Origin: Deltaproteobacteria bacterium
GTDB taxonomy: Bacteria > Myxococcota > B64-G9
Reading direction: 5' to 3'
Assembly: GCA_030591445.1 (NCBI GenBank)
Contig: JAUVBB010000011.1
Coordinates: forward strand, 1-34,876
DNA: 34,876 nt
Position 1 is the stretch's first letter. Each line of letters starts with the position of its first letter. The notes below the pieces were generated by a model. That model saw nothing but the letters and a program-made list of their open reading frames with translations. It did no database searches and was not told the DNA's origin. This document shows positions 8,140 through 18,434 of this stretch, one piece after another. The position numbers and the translations under genes were made by a program.

Positions 8140-9147
8140 TCACCAGCGCAGCACGGCTGAGGCCCAGGTAAAACCGGCGCCGAAAGAAGCCAGCACCAGC
8201 AGATCGCCACGGTGAATGCGACCTTCTTCTTCGGCGTCACGTAGGGCCAAGGGGATGCTGGCCGCGGTGGTGTTGCCGTAGCGTTCGATGTTCGAATAGA
8301 CCTTGTCCATGGAGATACCCAGGACCTTGGCGGCGGCTTCATTGATGCGTAAGTTGGCCTGGTGCGGAACCAACAAATCCATATCGTCCAGGCTCAGGCC
8401 GTTGGCGGTCAGGCCTTGCAATATCACCTGGGGCAGATATTTGATGGCGTGGCTAAAAACCCGCCGGCCCTGCATTTGGGTGTAATGCTTTCCCTCTGCC
8501 AACATCTGCTGGTTGAGCCGGTCAGGATAGAGACGCGAGCCCGGCGCTTCGACCCAGAGCGCTTTGGCGTATTTTCCGTCCGCATGCAGGTGGGTTGACA
8601 GCAGGCCCCGCTCGCCAACCTCACCAAGGTCACCGGCGGTGAGCAGCACCGCGCCAGCGCCGTCACCGAACAGGCAGGTGACGTCCCGGCCGCGGGTGGT
8701 TTTGTCCAGGCCGGTACTGTGAACCTCGGCGCCCACCACCAGCACGCAATCGTATTGGCCGCAGCGAATCCAGGCGTCGGCTACACTTAGGCTATAGATA
8801 AAACCGGAGCATTGGTTGCGTACATCCAGGGCGGCGATACCGGGCAATTCCAGCAGGTCTTGCAGCAGACAAGCCGAACCCGGGAAATTGTAATCGGGCG
8901 ACAAGGTGGCAAACACGATGCAGTCGATGTCTTTTACCGATAGACCGGCCTGCGCCACCGCCTGCTGGCTGGCCGCCAAGGCCAGATCGCTGCCGCCCAT
9001 CTCGCAGTCGACCCAGCGCCGCTCGCGAATGCCCGATCGCTCGACGATCCAGGCATCGGAGGTATCCATCATGTCGGCCAGTTCTTGGTTGGTCACCACC
9101 CGGTCGGGAAGTGCCCCACCCACGCCAGCGATGATGCTTCGTCTCAT
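8140..9147 (-). CDS. fabH: Beta-ketoacyl-ACP synthase III
   Basis: From ATG 9147 the protein has 335 residues, the usual FabH length. The catalytic triad is readable: Cys113 in NQCSGFIYSL, His261 in VPHQANLRI and Asn291 in RYGNTTAAS. The C-terminal block GDLLVLASFGAGFTWASAVLRW is also typical. FabH condenses acetyl-CoA (or another primer) with malonyl-ACP to start fatty-acid synthesis. The track start at 9264 lies inside gyrB and is rejected. ATG 9147 follows the gyrB stop by one base, so the pair is coupled, with no strong ribosome site of its own. FabH next to gyrB rather than in a fab/plsX cluster is unusual, so a second FabH elsewhere or a modified primer specificity is possible. Confidence 0.93.
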   Translation of the reverse strand: MRRSIIAGVGGALPDRVVTNQELADMMDTSDAWIVERSGIRERRWVDCEMGGSDLALAASQQAVAQAGLSVKDIDCIVFATLSPDYNFPGSACLLQDLLELPGIAALDVRNQCSGFIYSLSVADAWIRCGQYDCVLVVGAEVHSTGLDKTTRGRDVTCLFGDGAGAVLLTAGDLGEVGERGLLSTHLHADGKYAKALWVEAPGSRLYPDRLNQQMLAEGKHYTQMQGRRVFSHAIKYLPQVILQGLTANGLSLDDMDLLVPHQANLRINEAAAKVLGISMDKVYSNIERYGNTTAASIPLALRDAEEEGRIHRGDLLVLASFGAGFTWASAVLRW

Positions 9148-9148
9148 A

Positions 9149-11599
<2,451 letters not shown>

Positions 11600-11730
11600 T
11601 TAAGCCTTTGTGTTTCTTTTGGAAATCCACCTGCTCACGAAACCGTGCCAACTTAACACGTTCGCCGGAGGGAGTAAAGGAAAAAAGCCTTGCGATTTAC
11701 AATATAAGCTATTGTTTTACAAGGGAAAAA

Positions 11731-13440
11731 TCACTGGTTTTTCTCGGTGGACGGGGACTTCAGCTCGGCACGGTCACCGGCCCAAAACAACAAGCCCCCG
11801 CCCAGCGCTAAGAGACCGGTCCACCACAGGTTTTGCGCCTGGCCCAGCACCCAGGATCCCAGAAAAAACATGCAGCCGTAGACCACCGCTACTCCGCCTA
11901 GCCAAGTCATGAGCACTCTGCGGCCCAAGCCATGGCCCTCCACGGGGAAGGGCCAAAAGCCCCCGGGCCTAACCCTTTGGCAAAAGCGCTGCAGTAATTC
12001 CCGCGGCTCTGGTGGGGTCAGAAAGGTGACCGAAATCCATACCACCAGCGATACCGAAACCACCAACATAGCTTTGATATACAAGGGCAGGGCCTCTTCC
12101 GCGAAAGCATCGCGGACGGCCATACCAATAGCCAAGAGCAAAGAAGTACCCAGGGCGGACAATTCGCTCCAGGCATTGATGCGCCACCAGAACCAACGCA
12201 AGATCAGCACCGCGCCCACGCCCGCGCCCATGGCCCAGTAAAATTCCCAGGCGGCTGAGATGCGGTCGATGGTCAGCGACACAGCGGCCCCCACCACGGT
12301 CAGAATCAAAATGGTTATCTTAGACACCACCACATAGTGGCGATCGCTGCGCTTCGGTTGAAAGAAGCGCTTGTAAATATCGTTGACAATATAGGAGGAT
12401 CCCCAGTTTAACTGGGTGTCGATGGTAGACATGAAAGCGGCCAAAAAGACGGCCACGAACACCCCGCGCAGGCCGGCCGGCAAAATGTCCGCCATCAGCT
12501 TGGGATAGGCTTCTCGGTCAGAGGCTAACTCTGGCATCAGCACCATCGAAGCCAAGGCCACCACCACCCAGGGCCAGACCCTCAGTACGTAATGGGCGAA
12601 GACGAACCAAAGCGTACCCGCCCGGGCATGTCTCTCGTTTTTGGCCGACATCATGCGTTGAATCATATAGCCGCCGCCATCGGCATTGTGACTGGACCAC
12701 CACATAATCAAAACAAAGACTAAAAAGGTATACCAAGTTTCGGGGGGAGCGTTCGCGCCCGGGAACAATCGCAGGGTATCGTCGCCCCGGGCGGATATTT
12801 TCTCGACAATAGCGGTCATGCCCCCGGCTTCCCGGGCGGCCAATATGGCAAAAACCACCGATCCAACCATGGCTACTGAAAACTGGATCAGGTCGGTAAC
12901 CACCACCCCCCAGAAACCTCCCAACAGCGAATAAAAAAGGGCCACGGCCATGCAGATGACCACCGCCCAGACGATGGGAATATCCAGAAACGCACTCAAG
13001 ACAGTGGACATGGCGGCGGTCACCCAACCCATCACCACAAAATTAAACAGGGTAGAGAAGAGACCGGCCTTGAAAGCGCGTAGAAAGGCTGCCGGCTTAC
13101 CGTGATAGCGCAACTCGATGAGTTCGTTGTCGGTGATGATTTCGGCCCGGCGCCATAGCCGTGAAAACACCAGCGCCGATAACACATGGCTGATAGCCAA
13201 GGTCCACCAAAACCAGTTGCGCCAAATTCCCCCGTCGCGGACGAACTCGGTTACCACCAGCGGAGTATCGGCGGCGAAAGTGGTGGCCACCATGGAACTG
13301 CCGATGACCCACCAGGGCAAAGAGCGACCGGAAAGAAAGTAATCGGTCATGCTGCGCGCGGAACGGCGCGCAAACCACAGGCCGATGCTCATGGAAAGTA
13401 CTAGATAACCGCCGACAATGATCCAATCGATTAACGCCAC
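11731..13440 (-). CDS. Sodium:solute symporter (SSS family)
   Basis: The 569-residue polytopic membrane protein belongs to the SSS family (PF00474). Visible family features include RSARSMTDYFLSGRSLPWW after helix one, GSSMVATTFAADTP, the ADGGGYMIQRMMSAKNERHA loop and AFMSTIDTQLNWGSSYIVNDIYKRF. The last of these corresponds to the conserved sodium-site helix. Roughly 13 membrane helices are expected. The substrate cannot be told from the sequence; sugars, amino acids, carboxylates and nucleobases are all carried by relatives. Start GTG 13440 has GGGAG 8 nt upstream and lies 13 nt after recF, so it looks co-transcribed with dnaA-dnaN-recF. Its place between recF and gyrB breaks an otherwise conserved gene order. 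Confidence 0.92.
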   Translation of the reverse strand: MALIDWIIVGGYLVLSMSIGLWFARRSARSMTDYFLSGRSLPWWVIGSSMVATTFAADTPLVVTEFVRDGGIWRNWFWWTLAISHVLSALVFSRLWRRAEIITDNELIELRYHGKPAAFLRAFKAGLFSTLFNFVVMGWVTAAMSTVLSAFLDIPIVWAVVICMAVALFYSLLGGFWGVVVTDLIQFSVAMVGSVVFAILAAREAGGMTAIVEKISARGDDTLRLFPGANAPPETWYTFLVFVLIMWWSSHNADGGGYMIQRMMSAKNERHARAGTLWFVFAHYVLRVWPWVVVALASMVLMPELASDREAYPKLMADILPAGLRGVFVAVFLAAFMSTIDTQLNWGSSYIVNDIYKRFFQPKRSDRHYVVVSKITILILTVVGAAVSLTIDRISAAWEFYWAMGAGVGAVLILRWFWWRINAWSELSALGTSLLLAIGMAVRDAFAEEALPLYIKAMLVVSVSLVVWISVTFLTPPEPRELLQRFCQRVRPGGFWPFPVEGHGLGRRVLMTWLGGVAVVYGCMFFLGSWVLGQAQNLWWTGLLALGGGLLFWAGDRAELKSPSTEKNQ

Positions 13441-13453
13441 CTAGTCAACTCCC

Positions 13454-14551
13454 TTATAGCGGATCCACCCGACCGGCATACACGCGAAAGCGCCGGTTCA
13501 CCTGACCGGCCATATCGCCAACCAGGCCTTCGTCGGTGGTGGTGATCAACAGCTGGCTCCCAAGTTTGGATACCAGGCCCAGCAATTGCTGGCGCCGGTC
13601 GGGATCCAACTCACTAGAGACGTCATCCAGGAGAATCACCGGGTGTAGCCCAAGCTCGGCGTCGGCCAGTTCGACCACCGCCAGCAAGAGCGCTACCACA
13701 CATGATCGTTGTTGTCCCTGGGAGGCAAATCTACGTGCCGATTCGCCAGCCAATGAAATTTCGAAATCGTCTTGCTGGGGCCCATGCGAAGTTTGCTTAC
13801 GCAGCAAGTCTCGGTCCAGACTGTCGCACAAGTCTTGGTATAGATCGGCTTGACTAAGATCCTCGCCGGCCTGCCAGCCGGCCTTAAAGCGAAGATCCAA
13901 GCGCGGCGAAGTTTCTTCCATCTCAGCCAGGATGGCCGCCGCCCGCGGCTCGATGCGGCGGACGAAATCACAGCGCGCGCGCGATACCTCCGCCCCGTAC
14001 TCAGCCATTTTTTGGCTGAAGCTGTCGATGACTGCCAGGTCGGCTTTTTTCCGCTGCTTGAGTAGGCTATTGCGGGAGCGCAAGGCGGTCTGGAATTGAC
14101 GTACCCGGGTCAGGTGCGCTGGCGAAAACAGAAACACGGCCCGATCCAAAAAGCGCCGGCGCAGAGCCGGGCCGGCCTTGACCATGGCCAAATCGTCGGG
14201 GGTAAACGCCACCACTTTGAACTGGCCGAGATACTCGCGCACATTGCTGATCGAACGTTGGCCCAGCCACAACCTGCGCCCGCTTCCGCCCAAGATCAGC
14301 TTGAGTTCGGTGGGTAAGCCATCGTCGAGAACCTTGGCGCCGAGTTGGGCAACATCCTCGCCATGGGCAATGACATCACGCACGGCGGCGGCTCTAAAAG
14401 ATCGCAAGCTAGAGAGAAAATGAACCGCTTCCAGAATGTTGGTTTTTCCTTGGCCGTTATTGCCAACGAATAGATTGACGCCTTCGGATAACTCGATGCT
14501 TTGGGCAATAAGATTGCGGTAGCCGCTAACCTGAACTTGGCTAAGATGCAC
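13454..14551 (-). CDS. recF: DNA replication and repair protein RecF
   Basis: The 365-residue SMC-like ATPase has Walker A GNNGQGKTN (residues 30-38), an ABC-type signature region SQGQQRSCVVALLLAVVELA and Walker B HPVILLDDVSSELDPDRR. RecF with RecO and RecR loads RecA at gaps in damaged or stalled replication forks. Start is GTG 14551, 4 nt after the dnaN stop, with only a weak GAG upstream, so translation is probably coupled to dnaN. Length and gene order (dnaA-dnaN-recF) are standard. Confidence 0.97.
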   Translation of the reverse strand: MHLSQVQVSGYRNLIAQSIELSEGVNLFVGNNGQGKTNILEAVHFLSSLRSFRAAAVRDVIAHGEDVAQLGAKVLDDGLPTELKLILGGSGRRLWLGQRSISNVREYLGQFKVVAFTPDDLAMVKAGPALRRRFLDRAVFLFSPAHLTRVRQFQTALRSRNSLLKQRKKADLAVIDSFSQKMAEYGAEVSRARCDFVRRIEPRAAAILAEMEETSPRLDLRFKAGWQAGEDLSQADLYQDLCDSLDRDLLRKQTSHGPQQDDFEISLAGESARRFASQGQQRSCVVALLLAVVELADAELGLHPVILLDDVSSELDPDRRQQLLGLVSKLGSQLLITTTDEGLVGDMAGQVNRRFRVYAGRVDPL

Positions 14552-14555
14552 CAGT

Positions 14556-15671
14556 TTAGATTCTCATGGGCATAACCACACAGGTATAGCTGTCGTCACC
14601 CAAGGGTCGAAATACGCCCGGGGAAAGGTCATCATCCAGAGACAAGCGAACGGAATCAGTCTCGATGGCGGCCAAGGCATCGAGCAAATAGCGAGCATTG
14701 AAACCAACGGTTAGCTCGGGCCCGTCATACTCTACGTCAATGTCTTCGCGGGCTTCTCCCAGATCGGGATTGGAAGCTGTAAGTCGCAAAAGATTGGTTT
14801 GGAGACTCATCTTCAGACCCAGGGTGCGATCGCTGGACAAGATACTGACGCGGCGCAGGCTCTCTATCAGCGGAGCCCGTTCCAAGGTAAGAGAAATTTT
14901 TTGGTTTTCGGGCACCACTTGCTGATATTCGGGAAATTGACCGTCGAGCAAGCGCATCACCACCGTCACGCCCTTCATCTTGAACACCAGGTTATTGGCG
15001 TCCAAGCCAATTTGACAGTCGTCTTCCTCGGACTCGACCAAACGCTTGAGCTCCAATAGACCCTTCTTGGGGATGATTACCCCCTCTGGGAAGGGGATAT
15101 CTTCGCTTTGCTTGGCCAAGGAGGCATCGATAAGCGAGAGGCGGTGACCATCGGTGGCGACCATGCGAAAGCCGGCCTCGCCGGATTTTTCTAGAAAAGA
15201 ACCATTGAGATTATAACGGGTCTCGTCCGTGGAAACAGCGTATATGGTCTTGTCGATCATGTTCTTCAGAACCTTGGCATCGACACCAAAGAGTTTGGCC
15301 GCGCTGACATCGGGCAGATTTTGAAACTCTTCGGCAGCCATGCCCAGCATCCGGTATTCCTTCGAACCCCAGCTGATTTCGGCCCAATTGTTTTCTAATT
15401 TTTTGATGGTTACTTCTTTGTTTTTGACCGAACGAATGATGTCGTAGAGATGACGGGCACTGATGGTGATGCTGCCTTCTTGACTCACCTTGGCCGGGTG
15501 TTCGCCGATCATGCCTACTTCTAAATCGGTGGCCGTGATGGTAACGATGCCATTGTCGAGTGCGGTAAACAGCACATTGGACAAGATAGGCATGGCTGTT
15601 TTCTTCTCGACAATGCCTTGGGCCCGATAGAGACCTTTGGATAGTTCGTCTGTCTGAATGGAGAATTCCAT
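14556..15671 (-). CDS. dnaN: DNA polymerase III beta sliding clamp
   Basis: The 371-residue protein has the three-fold clamp layout. It begins MEFSIQTDELSKGLYRAQGIVEKKTAMPILSN-like and shows FRMVATDGHRLSLIDASL in the second domain. It ends with the hallmark CVVMPMRI, the floor of the peptide-binding pocket. It encircles DNA and tethers Pol III and other clamp clients. AAGGGAGGT stands 8 nt before ATG 15671, one of the strongest ribosome sites in the window. It follows dnaA after a 236-bp gap that contains DnaA-box-like sites and an AT-rich block. Confidence 0.98.
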   Translation of the reverse strand: MEFSIQTDELSKGLYRAQGIVEKKTAMPILSNVLFTALDNGIVTITATDLEVGMIGEHPAKVSQEGSITISARHLYDIIRSVKNKEVTIKKLENNWAEISWGSKEYRMLGMAAEEFQNLPDVSAAKLFGVDAKVLKNMIDKTIYAVSTDETRYNLNGSFLEKSGEAGFRMVATDGHRLSLIDASLAKQSEDIPFPEGVIIPKKGLLELKRLVESEEDDCQIGLDANNLVFKMKGVTVVMRLLDGQFPEYQQVVPENQKISLTLERAPLIESLRRVSILSSDRTLGLKMSLQTNLLRLTASNPDLGEAREDIDVEYDGPELTVGFNARYLLDALAAIETDSVRLSLDDDLSPGVFRPLGDDSYTCVVMPMRI

Positions 15672-15907
15672 GGTGAAACCTCCCTTACTGGTTTTCTTCT
15701 TTAAGTATTTAATATATTAAAATATTAAAAGAGTCATCATAATCTATGCCTGTGAAACCTGTGATTTAGAGCTAAGGCAGTCTAGCAAAAGGAAAAAGAG
15801 ATAACAAGGGCCTGTGAAAAAACTGTTCTGCATTTGTGAAACACCTCGGTGAGCAGTATATCCACGGTTTTTCCACAGAGAAAGAACTGCTTCGGTCACA
15901 GGTTTTC
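15672..15907. other. dnaA-dnaN intergenic region: AT-rich block and DnaA boxes (possible origin part)
   Basis: This 236-bp gap holds a 30-bp stretch with a single G (15701-15730, candidate unwinding element). Two 9-mers match the DnaA-box consensus TTWTNCACA or its complement: TGTGAAAAA (15813-15821) and TTTTCCACA (15869-15877). A one-mismatch site, TGTGAAACA, lies at 15835-15843. I see no clear terminator. It probably carries dnaN regulation and may be the second half of a bipartite oriC. Confidence 0.6.
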
Positions 15908-17251
15908 TCATAGGCCTAGTTGTCTCTTGATGGCGTCGACGCCGGAACGGGTGGCCGGGTCGGTAAGCAACAAAGACTCGATCTTGCGCACGGCCGCGAT
16001 GACGGTGGAATGATCCTTATTTAAGTGACGGCCTATCTCGGGCAGAGTCATGTCGAGGAAACTTCGACATATGTACATGGCAATTTGGCGTGGACGAGAA
16101 ATCGAACGCATCCGCCGGGGTCCTTTTAAATCGGAAGATTTGACATTGAAAAGGCTGGAGACGGCCTTGATGACATCCTCGATCGACAGACGCGTATTGG
16201 TGCCTAGGGTGTCACGTAGAACATCCTTGGCAAACTCCAGGGTAATGGGTTTGCCGTACATGGAGGCGAAGGCGCCCAGGCGTTTGAGTGAACCTTCTAT
16301 TTCACGGACATTGGAAGTTGCCCCGGTAGCGACGAACATGCAGACATCCTCGGGAATATCGAGACCTTCCAATTCAGCTTTCTTTTGTAGGATTGCAATG
16401 CGGGTCTCGATTTCCGGCGGTTGAATGTCGGCGATGAGACCCCATTGAAAACGGGTACGCAGTCTTACTTCCAACTCGGGAATCTCCTGGGGGTAGGAGT
16501 CAGAGCTGATGACAATTTGGCGATGCGATTCAAAGAGGGTGTTGAAGGTGTGGAAAAACTCTTCTTGGGTGCGGACCTTCTTGGAGAGGAACTGGATGTC
16601 GTCGATCAACAGGGCATCGGCCTGGGAGCGATACTTGTTGCGGAACTCTTCCATCTTGTCTTGGCGGATGCTGTTGATCATCTCATTGACGAAGGTTTCG
16701 GTGGAGGAATATATGATGCGCGCCGTAGGGCGGTCTTTGAGCATCTGATGACCGATGGCATTGAGCAAGTGGGTCTTGCCCAGGCCTGCGCCCCCATAGA
16801 GAAAGAGCGGATTGTAAGTGTTGGCCGGGTTCTCGGCAACATTCATCGAGGCCGCGAAGGCCAATTGATTAGAGGGGCCGACCACGAAATCCTGGAAGCG
16901 ATACTTGGGATTCAAACCTGAATCCCGCACAGCCGCCGCTACGATGTCATCATGGGCCGTGGCCGCGGGCTCGGGCGGAGTGACTTGCTGTTCAATACCG
17001 GTATCGGCCGACTCCACCAATTGCAGCATGACCCGCATTTCCCGTGAACAAGCCGAAGAAAACTCTTGCTGGATGACATCTTTGAGGCCGTGATCCAGGA
17101 ACCAGTCGCGGGAAAATCGGTTGGGTAGACCCAGATAAACGGTGTCACCTTCGATTTGGAGCAAAGAAACCTGGGTGAACCAGTTGTTAAATGTGTTGGG
17201 ATTAACGCGCTTTTCGATCGCAGCGAGAACTTGTGGCCACAAATTTTCCAT
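15908..17251 (-). CDS. dnaA: Chromosomal replication initiator protein DnaA
   Basis: The 447-residue protein shows all DnaA domains. N-terminal domain I is MENLWPQVLAAIEKRVNPNTF, followed by a short linker around residues 85-105. The AAA+ domain has Walker A GGAGLGKT (153-160) and Walker B LLIDDIQFL (Asp217/218). The C-terminal helix-turn-helix domain has the signature GRHLNKDHSTVIAAVRKI. DnaA binds 9-mer boxes at oriC and, with ATP, unwinds the origin. ATG 17251 has AAAGGTGG about 9-10 nt upstream. DnaA-box-like sequences on both sides of the gene suggest autoregulation. It heads the leftward dnaA-dnaN-recF unit. Confidence 0.99.
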   Translation of the reverse strand: MENLWPQVLAAIEKRVNPNTFNNWFTQVSLLQIEGDTVYLGLPNRFSRDWFLDHGLKDVIQQEFSSACSREMRVMLQLVESADTGIEQQVTPPEPAATAHDDIVAAAVRDSGLNPKYRFQDFVVGPSNQLAFAASMNVAENPANTYNPLFLYGGAGLGKTHLLNAIGHQMLKDRPTARIIYSSTETFVNEMINSIRQDKMEEFRNKYRSQADALLIDDIQFLSKKVRTQEEFFHTFNTLFESHRQIVISSDSYPQEIPELEVRLRTRFQWGLIADIQPPEIETRIAILQKKAELEGLDIPEDVCMFVATGATSNVREIEGSLKRLGAFASMYGKPITLEFAKDVLRDTLGTNTRLSIEDVIKAVSSLFNVKSSDLKGPRRMRSISRPRQIAMYICRSFLDMTLPEIGRHLNKDHSTVIAAVRKIESLLLTDPATRSGVDAIKRQLGL

Positions 17252-17668
17252 GGGTTTTGCCCACCTTTGGATCGAGGAGCCCGTCAGGCAGATAACAAGA
17301 TTAGCGACCTAATAATCCACAGCTGTGGAAAACTAAATTTTGTTATAAAAACAGGGGTGTGCATAGGGTTTTTCACAAATATTCACTCATTGAAGCAACA
17401 TACAAAAACACCCACCTGACAGCACCATCTCGAGAGCGCTGATCCAATAGCAGAGGGTTTGGGGGAATGCAAGCGAAAAAAGAGAGATAATTTTTTTTGC
17501 CTGTCCCTGGTACAACTTGGAGATGATTGTAGTTGACACACCCGGCAGGCTGTGCAAGATATGGCGGTCCTGGTTTCTCCGGGGGTGGTGTGTTTGAGAA
17601 ACTGGGTTGAATTTTTCGTGTGCCTGGGCAGTTAAGCCCAAGCACAGCGTGGAAAGGGGTGATCGGTC
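17252..17668. other. oriC: Putative oriC between dnaA and rpmH, with a DnaA-box cluster
   Basis: This 417-bp non-coding stretch separates divergent dnaA and rpmH. Within 65 bp it carries TAATCCACA (17313-17321, one mismatch), TGTGGAAAA (17324-17332, exact to TTWTNCACA), TGTGCATAG (17358-17366, one mismatch) and TTTTTCACA (17369-17377, exact). The sites form two pairs, each with starts 11 bp apart and a 2-bp gap. The first pair forms the palindrome TCCACAGCTGTGGA. AT-rich DNA (AACTAAATTTTGTTATAAAA) lies between the pairs. The rest holds a candidate rpmH promoter and an A/T run near 17490. Position and boxes together make this the likely replication origin. Confidence 0.75.
17533..17563 (+). 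promoter_or_regulatory. Candidate rpmH promoter
   Basis: A perfect -35 hexamer TTGACA (17533-17538) is followed after 19 nt by GATATG (17558-17563). The -10 match is only fair, and AAGATA two bases earlier is an alternative with a 17-nt spacer. It would give a leader of about 100 nt before rpmH. Confidence 0.4.
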
Positions 17669-17821
17669 GTGAAGAGAACCTATCAGCCAAGCAGAAGAAA
17701 AAGGTCAAGATCTCATGGTTTCCTGGCAAGAATGCGGACCGCCGGGGGCAGAAAAGTCATCCAACGTCGGCGCCGTAAGGGCCGCGCGCGTATATCGGTC
17801 CAGCTTTCGACCAACAAGTAG
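17669..17821 (+). CDS. rpmH: 50S ribosomal protein L34
   Basis: This 50-residue gene is too short for the ORF track. It reads (V/M)[18 protein letters not shown], continues with [20 protein letters not shown] and ends STNK. This is unmistakable L34: small, extremely basic, with the KRTYQPSxxxRxRxHGF signature. It is a component of the large ribosomal subunit. The start is GTG 17669, preceded by AAAGGGGTGAT, which pairs almost fully with the 16S rRNA tail. It heads the rightward operon and is followed within two bases by rnpA, the universal rpmH-rnpA order. Confidence 0.97.
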   Translation: MKRTYQPSRRKRSRSHGFLARMRTAGGRKVIQRRRRKGRARISVQLSTNK

Positions 17822-17822
17822 A

Positions 17823-18185
17823 GTGAGTTCCCGTTTGCTTGGGACCTGTGAATTCCTCCCCAAGACGGATCGACTGCTTAAGAGAGCGGACTTTATCCGA
17901 GTTCAAGGACGGGGCAGGAAACTTGCTACCCGAAGCGTGCTGGTTTTGTATCTTCCCGGAAAGAAGGGTACCCGCAGGATTGGCATAGCGGCTAGCAAGA
18001 AGGTCGGAAACAGTGTTTTTCGGAATCGAATCAAACGATTGGTACGTGAGCTGTTTCGAAAAAACCGACGACTCTTCCCTGATTCGACAGATTTTGTGGT
18101 CATTCCCAAGAGGGTCAAGCATAAGATGGAATACCACCAACTGATCAGCGAATTCGAATCCCTGGCGCGGAGATGGAAAACGTGA
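17823..18185 (+). CDS. rnpA: Ribonuclease P protein component
   Basis: From GTG 17823 the protein has 120 residues. The opening [18 protein letters not shown] and the RNA-binding RNR motif [28 protein letters not shown] identify the protein subunit of RNase P, which matures tRNA 5' ends with the M1 RNA. The track begins at 17715, but that part is rpmH in another frame. GTG 17823 lies one base after the rpmH stop, implying coupled translation, and a TTG at 17835 is a possible alternative. The 3' end overlaps yidD. Confidence 0.95.
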   Translation: MSSRLLGTCEFLPKTDRLLKRADFIRVQGRGRKLATRSVLVLYLPGKKGTRRIGIAASKKVGNSVFRNRIKRLVRELFRKNRRLFPDSTDFVVIPKRVKHKMEYHQLISEFESLARRWKT

Positions 18186-18391
18186 ACTGGCTGCTGATAG
18201 GTATCATACGACTCTATCAGCTGTTGATTTCGCCATGGTTGGGATCGCGCTGTCGTTTCTATCCCAGCTGCTCGCAATATGCTATCGAGAGCCTGCGCAA
18301 GCATGGCTCGCTTCGGGGAACGGCTTTGGCTTGCCGCCGCCTGTTGCGCTGCCATCCTTGGAACCCCGGCGGGGTTGATCCGGTTCCTTGA
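18182..18391 (+). CDS. yidD: Membrane protein insertion efficiency factor YidD
   Basis: The ~69-residue protein has the full YidD signature: [37 protein letters not shown], then [19 protein letters not shown]. The conserved cysteines ([10 protein letters not shown]) are present. YidD sits at the inner face of the membrane and aids YidC-dependent insertion. The track start ATG 18173 is possible, but GTG 18182 overlaps the rnpA stop (GTGA) and has GGAG 9 nt upstream, so I prefer it. It lies between rnpA and yidC, the normal position. Confidence 0.95.
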   Translation: MNWLLIGIIRLYQLLISPWLGSRCRFYPSCSQYAIESLRKHGSLRGTALACRRLLRCHPWNPGGVDPVP

Positions 18392-18434
18392 AAAGACCAA
18401 GGCGCCCGGATCAAAAATGGAGAAGGACTGAAAA

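Noticed and set aside
17231-17242. 12-bp palindrome TTGTGGCCACAA inside the dnaA 5' codons
   Set aside because: Several such palindromes are expected by chance in 35 kb, and it encodes ordinary DnaA residues.
17373-17729. 118-residue minus-strand ORF across the dnaA-rpmH gap
   Set aside because: It overlaps the DnaA-box cluster and rpmH, has no ribosome site and no recognisable sequence.
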